Below are positions 1-4,801 of a stretch of 7,140 nt of DNA, piece after piece. The stretch is from Chloroflexota bacterium (GTDB lineage: Bacteria; Chloroflexota; Anaerolineae; Anaerolineales; Villigracilaceae). Numbering within the stretch: position 1 is the stretch's first letter; each line of letters begins with the position of its first letter. The stretch is from contig JAJYOH010000308.1 in NCBI GenBank assembly GCA_021796315.1, positions 1-7,140 of the forward strand, written 5' to 3'. The notes under the pieces were generated by a model, which saw only the letters and a list, made by a program, of their open reading frames with translations, had not been told where the DNA came from and did not search any database. Position numbers and translations under genes: made by a program.

Positions 1-7
1 AAAGCTT

Positions 8-106
8 TTTCTTTGTGGACACGAAGAAAGACTCTGTGTCCTTTGCCGTCTCGCACCGGCGTGCCGCCGGGCTTGGCGGCGCGAACGGTGTGTCTCTGTG
101 GTGAAA
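8..106. repeat. Degenerate CTTTGTGTCC-type repeat region upstream of thrC
   Basis: No gene is visible in bases 1-129. The stretch is built of fragments resembling CTTTGTG, GTGTCCTTTG and GTGTCTCTGTGGTGAAA, which read like pieces of one degenerate repeat. Two fragments face each other at 8-17 and 20-29 and can form a stem of nine Watson-Crick pairs and one G-T pair. The same vocabulary reappears in opposite orientation in the thrC-thrB spacer (about 1214-1316). My impression that such repeats are common between genes in Anaerolineae comes from general familiarity and is not shown by this window. Confidence 0.55.
52..92. other. Strong GC-rich hairpin inside the repeat region
   Basis: Bases 60-68 pair with 75-83 (nine pairs, one of them G-T) around a six-base loop, GGGCTT. 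Bases 54-58 pair with 86-90 beyond a small internal loop, and 52-53 can add two more pairs with 91-92. No T-run follows on the plus strand, so it is not a classical terminator. It sits in the middle of the repeat text (GTGTCCTTTG before, GTGTCTCTGTGG after), as if inserted there. It lies about 40 bases before the thrC start and could shape the 5' leader if transcription begins upstream of the window. Confidence 0.6.
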
Positions 107-118
107 CCCCGAAATTAA

Positions 119-123
119 AAGGA
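119..123 (+). promoter_or_regulatory. Ribosome binding site of thrC
   Basis: AAGGA ends six bases before the GTG at 130. This spacing supports GTG as the start codon, and no competing ATG lies in frame before the conserved N-terminus. Confidence 0.7.
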
Positions 124-129
124 TAACTC

Positions 130-1209
130 GTGACTTATAACGGACTGCTTTCAAAATACGGACACCTGCTCGACCTTCCGCCTCACACACGGACGGTGAG
201 TCTGCTCGAGGGCAACACGCCTTTGATTCCCGCTGACAATTTATCCCGCCATCTCGGCGGCGGCCCTTCGACAGGCTCAGGGCATAGCTTTGAACTCTTC
301 ATCAAATATGAGGGACTCAACCCGACCGGCTCATTCAAAGACCGCGGCATGACTGCCGCAGTGAGTGAAGCGGCGGGGCGTGGGGCGACGACTGTAATTT
401 GCGCATCCACAGGCAACACAGCTGCATCCGCCGCGGCGTATGCAGCGCGCGCCGGAATGAAATCCATCGTGCTGATCCCGCAGGGAAAAGTTGCGGCGGG
501 AAAATTGGCAGGCGCGGTCGCGTACGGCGCGCAGGTGATTCAGATCGAAGGCTCGTTCGACGATGCGCTGACGATGGTCGTCGAGATCACGAACAAGCAC
601 CCGATCTGTTTGGTGAACTCGATCAATCCATTCCGCATCGAGGGACAAAAAACTTCGGCGTTCGAGATTTGCGACACGCTCGAGTCCGCGCCGGATTGGT
701 TGTGCCTGCCGGTTGGCAACGCGGGAAACATCACGGCGTATTGGGCGGGCTTCAAACAATATCATCAATTAAAGTCAACAGGCTTGCCGCAAGTGTTGGG
801 AGTCCAGGCCGCAGGCGCGGCTCCGCTCGTGATCGGGCACGCCGTTGAAAATCCGGAAACAGTTGCGACGGCCATCCGCATCGGAAAACCGGCGCGCGGC
901 GAACAAGCTTTGCAGGCTGCTGAAGAATCCAAAGGAAAGATCATCGCGGCCACCGACACGCAGATCGTGGACATGCAAAAATTGCTGGCACAGCTCGAGG
1001 GCATTTGGGTCGAGCCTGCGTCCGCGGCGGGACTGGCCGGGCTGGCGATCGAGATCGAGAACGGCAATCTGAATCCGAAAGGAAAAAGGATCGTCGCCAT
1101 CTGCACCGGCCATGGATTGAAAGACCCGGACATCGTCATCAAGGATATGGTCAAGCCGCAGGTGGTCATGCCGAACTTGTCCGCGTTGGAAGAAGTTATA
1201 TTATCGTAA
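130..1209 (+). CDS. thrC: Threonine synthase
   Basis: PLP-dependent cytoplasmic enzyme that converts O-phospho-L-homoserine to L-threonine, the last step of threonine synthesis. The product is 359 residues, close to the roughly 350 of the short Bacillus-type enzymes. The PLP lysine is K70 in NPTGSFKDRGM; the cofactor-binding CASTGNT lies at 91-97, the glycine-rich phosphate loop PVGNAGN at 194-200, and the C-terminal cofactor motif TGHGLKD at 326-332. All key motifs are intact. The start is GTG, supported by AAGGA six bases upstream. Between strand elements at residues 44-53 there is a Gly/Ser/Pro-rich segment absent from my recollection of the B. subtilis protein; its DNA is a repeat element (264-282). 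The next gene, thrB, supplies its substrate, and the pair is probably co-transcribed. The call is secure from motifs alone. Confidence 0.97.
   Translation: MTYNGLLSKYGHLLDLPPHTRTVSLLEGNTPLIPADNLSRHLGGGPSTGSGHSFELFIKYEGLNPTGSFKDRGMTAAVSEAAGRGATTVICASTGNTAASAAAYAARAGMKSIVLIPQGKVAAGKLAGAVAYGAQVIQIEGSFDDALTMVVEITNKHPICLVNSINPFRIEGQKTSAFEICDTLESAPDWLCLPVGNAGNITAYWAGFKQYHQLKSTGLPQVLGVQAAGAAPLVIGHAVENPETVATAIRIGKPARGEQALQAAEESKGKIIAATDTQIVDMQKLLAQLEGIWVEPASAAGLAGLAIEIENGNLNPKGKRIVAICTGHGLKDPDIVIKDMVKPQVVMPNLSALEEVILS
264..282 (+). repeat. Short intergenic-type repeat lying in frame within thrC
   Basis: CCCTTCGACAGGCTCAGGG, read in the thrC frame as PSTGSG (residues 46-51). A second copy lies in opposite orientation at 6460-6478; its reverse complement matches at 17 of 19 positions. 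The CCCT...AGGG ends are inverted repeats of each other. From general familiarity, near-identical CCCTTCGACAAGCTCAGGG elements are scattered in many bacterial genomes, mostly between genes. That is recollection, not a database result. Confidence 0.75.
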
Positions 1210-1213
1210 AAAA

Positions 1214-1316
1214 TTAACCACAACCCTCAAAGAACGAAGGGCAAGAGGACACGAAGTACACAAAGGAAAAGCAAAAAACCTTTGCGCACTTTGCGATCTT
1301 CGCGGTTCAAAAGACT
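1214..1316. repeat. Inverted repeat filling the thrC-thrB spacer
   Basis: The 108-base spacer consists of two facing arms of the CTTTGTGTCC-type repeat. The best-matched core pairs 1248-1266 with 1279-1297 around an A-rich loop (AAAAGCAAAAAA, 1267-1278). Thirteen of 19 positions are Watson-Crick, and on the minus-strand transcript three more become G-U pairs. The innermost six pairs (1261-1266 with 1279-1284) are perfect. There is no U-tract, so read-through into thrB is expected. The right arm runs almost up to the thrB ATG and leaves little room for a Shine-Dalgarno site. Confidence 0.6.
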
Positions 1317-1317
1317 T

Positions 1318-2235
1318 ATGAAGATTCTCGTTAAAGTTCCCGCCACATCTGCCAACCTCGGACCCGGCTTCGATGCGCTGGGTCTTGCGCTCGATCTGTG
1401 GAATGAAGCCGCGTTCGCGCCCGCCGATGATTTCCGCGTTGAGATCGAGGGCGAAGGCGCGAACAGACTTCCCAAAGATCAACGCAATTCAATCGTCGAT
1501 GCCGCGCTGCAAGTTTATAAAATGGTCGGGAAAACCTGCAACGGTTTGCACGTGCATTGCATCAACCGCATCCCGCTGACATCGGGACTCGGCTCCAGTT
1601 CCGCGGCCATGCTGGCGGGCCTGCTCGGCGCGAATGCATTGTTGGGCGAACCACTTACGCGCAATGAATTATTGAAGGTCGCTGTTGAAAACGAAGGCCA
1701 CCCGGATAATGTCGCACCGGCCATGCTGGGCGGACTGGTCGCTTCGGCAACATCGTACTCGAAGAGTATCGCCGATGGAAAGATCATCACGCGAAAAATG
1801 AACGTCGGCGCGATGGCGATCACGGTTGTGACGCCTGATTTTCATTTCCCAACCAAACAGGCGCGCGCGGCGCTGCCAAAGCAAATCCCAATGAAGGACG
1901 CTGTTTACAACATTAGCCGCGCGGCGCTGGTGACAAAAGCGTTGGAATGCGGCGACCTTGAATTGCTTGGTCAGGTCATGGACGACAAATTGCATCAGCC
2001 GTATCGCCTGCCGCTCATCCCCGGAGCGCAATCCGCAATCGGCGCGGCAAAAGAGGCGGGCGCGTCAGCGGTGGCTTTGTCGGGAGCAGGTCCCAGCCTG
2101 ATCGCGTTCTCGGCGAAGAAAGATTCAGCCATCGGCAAAGCGATGATGCAGGCGTTTGAGGCGGTTGGGTTGAGCGCACGAGTTTTTGAGTTGGGAGTCA
2201 GCGAGGAGGGGGCGAAAGTGGAGAGTAGTGAGTGA
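1318..2235 (+). CDS. thrB: Homoserine kinase
   Basis: GHMP-superfamily kinase that phosphorylates L-homoserine with ATP to give O-phosphohomoserine, the substrate of the neighbouring threonine synthase. The product is 305 residues, usual for the family. Visible motifs are the N-terminal VPATSANLGPGFDALG (7-22), the phosphate-binding loop PLTSGLGSSSAA (86-97), EGHPDNVAPA (126-135), the DKLHQPYR substrate region (223-230) and the C-terminal glycine-rich ALSGAGPSL (253-261). The frame is open back to a TTG at 1282, but that would add 12 residues translated from the repeat arm. The family N-terminus begins at the ATG at 1318, so that start is chosen. The ribosome binding site is weak (AAAAGA about four bases upstream), which suggests low or coupled translation. 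thrC ends 108 bases upstream on the same strand. Confidence 0.96.
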   Translation: MKILVKVPATSANLGPGFDALGLALDLWNEAAFAPADDFRVEIEGEGANRLPKDQRNSIVDAALQVYKMVGKTCNGLHVHCINRIPLTSGLGSSSAAMLAGLLGANALLGEPLTRNELLKVAVENEGHPDNVAPAMLGGLVASATSYSKSIADGKIITRKMNVGAMAITVVTPDFHFPTKQARAALPKQIPMKDAVYNISRAALVTKALECGDLELLGQVMDDKLHQPYRLPLIPGAQSAIGAAKEAGASAVALSGAGPSLIAFSAKKDSAIGKAMMQAFEAVGLSARVFELGVSEEGAKVESSE

Positions 2236-2260
2236 CATTGGCGGGGATTTGTGCTAAAGT
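2232..2260 (+). promoter_or_regulatory. Extended -10 promoter of the lipoprotein gene
   Basis: GTGACA (2232-2237, five of six matches to TTGACA), a 17-base spacer, then TGC followed by TAAAGT (2255-2260). The -35 hexamer overlaps the thrB TGA stop. The predicted transcription start is near 2267, giving a leader of about 83 bases before the ATG at 2350. This promoter would let the lipoprotein gene be expressed separately from thrC-thrB. Confidence 0.6.
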
Positions 2261-2335
2261 AGGAGCATCGTCGTCAACATTATTAGATAGTGGTTATGGT
2301 AAATACCAAATTCAATTACGCCAGTTTTATCTCAT

Positions 2336-2343
2336 GGAGGAAG
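2336..2343 (+). promoter_or_regulatory. Ribosome binding site that fixes the lipoprotein start
   Basis: GGAGGAAG; the GGAGG core ends nine bases before the ATG at 2350. The frame is open back to a GTG at 2290, but that start has no such site and would put 20 polar residues in front of the signal peptide. Confidence 0.8.
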
Positions 2344-2349
2344 CAAGAT

Positions 2350-3174
2350 ATGCCCCGTAAAATCTTTATTCTTCTTTTTGCCTTGCTGATTTCTGCCTGC
2401 GCACCCACCACAAAACTTGCACCAACCTTTACGCCAACTTTCATTATTACCCCCACATCCATCCCCAGCGAAACACCAACGATAGTACCTACTCCTACCG
2501 AAACTGCAATTCCCACTAAGCAAATAATCTACTCGATATGTAAAATTGAAAGCTTTTATAATTGCGTGATACCGGCGGAAGATTTGGCTAATGGCAACTA
2601 TTTTTATTGGCTTGAAACGCTATCGAAGCCTTTTGATCAATCGAAAATCAAAGACATCCCATTCGCCATTGATAAGCTGAGCTTTGATGTTGGGGACGCG
2701 ATTGTTTACAACACAGATCATGCCCCAAATTTTTCCGATCCCGCCACTGCTCCTTTTCATCGCAATGTTACATTTGGAATTGTATTATATGAAAATAACG
2801 GCCTTCGATCTTTCGATATTGTTCAACCAATTGAATTTTACGATAAGAATGACCCCTCACACAATAAGTGGGTTATTACAGTGAATTCTTACTATTATGG
2901 TGGAGCCTATAAAATCAATCCGCAGACTGATCCATATGTTAAATGGGCAATAAGCACATGGAAAAATTCTATGCACATTACGCCGATCATTACCGCTATT
3001 CGAAGTACAAATACTGGGGTTGACGATCCTTTAGTTCAACAGACATTTGCTACATACCCTGATATGCAAGATCGGATTGCTCAGTTCCTAGGAGGAAATG
3101 TAAGTGCTTTGAGTGGCCCTGGCATTGTATTACAGACGGGTGCTGTGCAGTGGAGCGACGGGCGACTTAAGTAG
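2350..3174 (+). CDS. Thr/Pro-rich lipoprotein of unknown function
   Basis: Predicted secreted lipoprotein of 274 residues. The N-terminus has a short positive stretch (MPRK), a hydrophobic core (5-14) and a lipobox ISAC with the acylated cysteine at C17. A Thr/Pro/Ser-rich spacer follows (18-57, with repeated TPT and PTxT units), typical of surface lipoprotein tethers in Chloroflexota. The globular part (58-274) is rich in aromatic residues and Asn/Asp, carries two cysteines (C64, C72), and includes stretches such as FDVGDAIVYN (112-121) and VKWAISTWKN (197-206). I recognise no named domain. The gene has its own promoter and strong ribosome binding site and ends about 70 bases before a strong terminator, so it is probably monocistronic. 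Its DNA is clearly AT-richer than thrB. It may bind a ligand at the cell surface, but nothing shows which. Confidence 0.85.
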   Translation: MPRKIFILLFALLISACAPTTKLAPTFTPTFIITPTSIPSETPTIVPTPTETAIPTKQIIYSICKIESFYNCVIPAEDLANGNYFYWLETLSKPFDQSKIKDIPFAIDKLSFDVGDAIVYNTDHAPNFSDPATAPFHRNVTFGIVLYENNGLRSFDIVQPIEFYDKNDPSHNKWVITVNSYYYGGAYKINPQTDPYVKWAISTWKNSMHITPIITAIRSTNTGVDDPLVQQTFATYPDMQDRIAQFLGGNVSALSGPGIVLQTGAVQWSDGRLK

Positions 3175-3246
3175 ATAACAGTCTTTCTATTGTCATAAGG
3201 TGGCGTATAAGGAGCGCGGAGTTGATGATTGAAAGAATAAAGGATG

Positions 3247-3286
3247 AAAAAGGACTCGGCTGATTGCCGAGTCCTTTTTTGTTTTT
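3247..3286. terminator. Bidirectional Rho-independent terminator between convergent genes
   Basis: GGACTCGGC (3252-3260) pairs perfectly with GCCGAGTCC (3266-3274) around a TGATT loop. The stem is flanked by AAAAA (3247-3251) and a T-run from 3275 to 3280, followed by GTTTTT. Both strands therefore show a hairpin followed by a U-tract. On the plus strand it ends the lipoprotein transcript; on the minus strand it ends the antitoxin-like gene and possibly the membrane protein gene upstream of it. Confidence 0.92.
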
Positions 3287-3288
3287 CA

Positions 3289-3608
3289 CTATTTTCTCTC
3301 CGCAACTTGACGCACTGCTGATTTTTGCAGATCGTATTTTCTTGCGGGGACTTTTCAGTCAAGCGGATCAGTGAACGTAGAGCTTCGTTGACAGACTCAG
3401 AGTCTGAAAAATATTAGAGCACATCAGGGTCCAGTAAAACCGTGCCTTCCGCCAATGTGTAATGATTGACGACGGCTGTCCCATCCTTTTTATGAACATG
3501 GACAGTGTAACCTTTATCCAGCGGGCGATAAAATTTTCCACGCCCGGCCTTGCTGAAATCATATTCAGCGCGCATTTCGTCATTTTTCTTTTTCTTAATC
3601 GTTTTCAT
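3289..3608 (-). pseudogene. Antitoxin-like small gene, interrupted by an in-frame stop
   Basis: The intact part is 64 codons (ATG at 3608 to TAA at 3416-3414). It contains MRAEYDFSKAGRGKFYRP (12-29), a DKGYTVHVHKKDGTAVVNHY core and TLAEGTVLLDPDVL. EYDFSKAxRGKFYRP openings and LDPDV...YFPDSESVNEALRSLI closings are known to me from small antitoxin-like proteins. Here, directly after the TAA and in the same frame, the DNA still encodes YFSDSESVNEALRSLIRLTEK, so the stop appears to replace one codon (for example AAA to TAA). The frame then has no natural end before the terminator. One extra base near 3352, within a run of four A, would switch to a frame ending at TAG 3291-3289, three bases from the terminator, with a Lys/Arg-rich tail. 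I infer a nonsense lesion and probably a single-base deletion. No toxin gene is adjacent. The ribosome binding site is weak. A functional 64-residue product cannot be excluded. Confidence 0.6.
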
Positions 3609-3682
3609 AATTCTTTTTCTCGGCTTTTGTAGCCTTTCTGGCGCTGATGAAACGGATTCTGCTCTAACGAGTCACCAACACG

Positions 3683-4189
3683 TTATCCCATCACAGAGAA
3701 ATAGAAGATCGAGCAAAACACGATGAAGATAAACAGCGAAATTCGTGCGCTGGCCAGAAAACGTTTCCATTCCTCTTTGTTGAAGGTTAGGATTTTGACA
3801 ACGCGCACAAAGTTATTGATGATAATCGTCAGGAACAAGCTCAGAAAAGCAAAGAAGACGATAACACTCCACGCAATAACCAAGCGGATAAATTCCAACG
3901 GTTTGTCGATCGCGGAACTCAGGCCAGGCATGTCAAAGAGCTTCTTCCCAAAGAGCGGATCGGTGACTGTAATTCCATTGCAAAAGACGGAATCCATATT
4001 CAATTTTGTGACGATCAGGTAATTGCAGTTGGTGTACTTAACGAAGGTTTGCGTAATGATCGCATGGAACAGGAAAGCAGCCACCACCAGCAGAATACCG
4101 CTGATAATGATGGGACGATTCCAAATGTAGAGAATGCCACTCCACACTCGCACGCCTATTCTTTTTAACAGCTGCTCTTTTTTTGCCAT
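3683..4189 (-). CDS. Predicted three-helix membrane protein, unknown function
   Basis: A 168-residue product with three hydrophobic segments at about 27-47, 102-125 and 148-167. The basic N-terminus (MAKKEQLLKRIGVR) and the basic segment 126-147 (with KEEWKR) point to a cytoplasmic N-terminus, an external loop at 48-101 and an external C-terminus. The external loop carries C55 and C70, which could form a disulfide. No catalytic motif or known family is evident. The start ATG at 4189 has a textbook AGGAGG five bases upstream. The antitoxin-like gene begins 74 bases after its stop on the same strand, and the phosphatase gene ends 77 bases upstream, so the three may share transcripts. The sequence is AT-rich. 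The gene is supported by the ribosome binding site, length and coherent membrane topology, not by homology. Confidence 0.8.
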   Translation of the reverse strand: MAKKEQLLKRIGVRVWSGILYIWNRPIIISGILLVVAAFLFHAIITQTFVKYTNCNYLIVTKLNMDSVFCNGITVTDPLFGKKLFDMPGLSSAIDKPLEFIRLVIAWSVIVFFAFLSLFLTIIINNFVRVVKILTFNKEEWKRFLASARISLFIFIVFCSIFYFSVMG

Positions 4190-4194
4190 GGTTT

Positions 4195-4200
4195 CCTCCT
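4195..4200 (-). promoter_or_regulatory. Ribosome binding site of the membrane protein gene
   Basis: AGGAGG on the minus strand, five bases before the ATG at 4189. It is the strongest Shine-Dalgarno match in the window. Confidence 0.85.
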
Positions 4201-4226
4201 AACACTTATCAAAGGTCACATTCGTG

Positions 4227-4239
4227 CTGCATTATGCAG
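4227..4239. promoter_or_regulatory. Small palindrome upstream of the membrane protein gene
   Basis: CTGCAT-T-ATGCAG is a perfect 6-1-6 inverted repeat, 38 bases before the start codon of the membrane protein gene. On the minus strand it contains CATAAT (4236-4231), which resembles a -10 hexamer, but I find no convincing -35 at 16-18 bases. It could be an operator over a weak promoter, or chance. Confidence 0.3.
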
Positions 4240-4266
4240 ATGATAACTCATGAAAGGCCCAAAAGC

Positions 4267-4740
4267 CTAACCACTTTCAAACCTTGAAACCTGTCCACTT
4301 GCTTTCCATAATTTGGCAAACTTCAAAATTCTTGACTTGATATAGAACGCATCGGGGTCGGCGACTGAACGACGCGACTCGATTAATTTCATGGCATCTA
4401 TTGGCGGCATTCCCTGTGCGATCAAAATACAGGCTCCCATCGCCACGCCGCGATGACGTCCGTAGGCGCAATGTGCATAGACTTTTCCGCCGGAGCAGAT
4501 CGTTTCAAGAGCAGTTTGCGCGCCGCGCATTAATTTGTGGATCGAGATCGGGAACAATGGGCTGTCAATGGAGCGAAGCCAAAGAGTTTGAATTGGCGGA
4601 TGGTGAGAGTCCGGCTTGGGTCCGCGTGAGAAGCGCATGTTGATGATCAGCCGCACACCGATGTCATGCAACTGGTCATAGTCTGACGCAGAGGGCATGT
4701 TGCCGATGAACAGGTCATCTGTGATGGGCGAAAAATTCAT
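4267..4740 (-). CDS. Dual-specificity-type protein phosphatase
   Basis: Cysteine-based phosphatase of the DSP/PTP superfamily, expected to remove phosphate from phosphotyrosine/serine or another phosphorylated ligand in the cytoplasm. The product is 157 residues, a minimal DSP domain. The signature HCAYGRHR (90-97) supplies the nucleophile C91 and the phosphate-binding R97, matching HCxxGxxR. The residue after the arginine is G98, where most relatives have Ser or Thr. D59 in RSIDSPLFP, 32 residues before the cysteine, is a plausible general acid. The opening SPITDDLFIGNMPSASDYDQL (4-24) is typical of small bacterial and archaeal DSPs. The frame extends to a TTG at 4746, but the ATG at 4740 fits the family start and a promoter ending seven bases upstream. 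No Shine-Dalgarno is present. No kinase lies nearby, so the substrate is unknown. Confidence 0.88.
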   Translation of the reverse strand: MNFSPITDDLFIGNMPSASDYDQLHDIGVRLIINMRFSRGPKPDSHHPPIQTLWLRSIDSPLFPISIHKLMRGAQTALETICSGGKVYAHCAYGRHRGVAMGACILIAQGMPPIDAMKLIESRRSVADPDAFYIKSRILKFAKLWKASGQVSRFESG

Positions 4741-4747
4741 GGGCAAA

Positions 4748-4756
4748 ATCTTATCA
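4748..4756 (-). promoter_or_regulatory. Extended -10 promoter of the phosphatase gene
   Basis: On the minus strand TGA is followed by TAAGAT (4753-4748), seven bases before the ATG at 4740. The predicted transcription start is 4741 or 4740, giving a leader of zero or one base. No good -35 is visible at 16-18 bases, so the TG extension would have to compensate. Confidence 0.5.
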
Positions 4757-4765
4757 CAATCGCCT

Positions 4766-4795
4766 TTGTCTTTGCCGATGGTTTTATGCTAGACT
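4766..4795 (+). promoter_or_regulatory. Promoter of the carboxyltransferase gene
   Basis: TTGTCT (4766-4771, four of six matches to TTGACA), an 18-base spacer, then TGC followed by TAGACT (4790-4795). Counting seven positions from the end of the -10 places the transcription start on base 4802, the A of the ATG. There is no Shine-Dalgarno before that ATG, consistent with a leaderless mRNA. The -35 region lies within the upstream part of the divergent phosphatase promoter. Confidence 0.5.
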
Positions 4796-4801
4796 CGGCG
4801 C

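Noticed and set aside
183..768. Minus-strand open frames across thrC
   Set aside because: They are by-products of GC-biased codons in thrC, with Ala/Arg-rich text and no motifs.
2290..2349. Upstream GTG start for the lipoprotein
   Set aside because: It would bury the signal peptide behind 20 polar residues, whereas the ATG at 2350 has a strong GGAGG and an ideal signal sequence.
3081..3362. Separate minus-strand gene after the premature stop
   Set aside because: It is the same frame as the antitoxin-like gene running on through the terminator hairpin; the start is a bare TTG with no ribosome binding site.
3414..4189. Possible toxin-antitoxin pair of the membrane protein and the antitoxin-like gene
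   Set aside because: The membrane protein is 168 residues with three helices and no toxin motif, and the small gene appears broken. Adjacency alone is not enough.
4248..4270. Terminator for the phosphatase gene on the minus strand
   Set aside because: Only a four-pair stem (AGGC/GCCT) with a short T-run is available, too weak to call.
4401..4643. Plus-strand open frame opposite the phosphatase gene
   Set aside because: It is Arg-rich, has no ribosome binding site and lies antisense to a gene with clear catalytic motifs.
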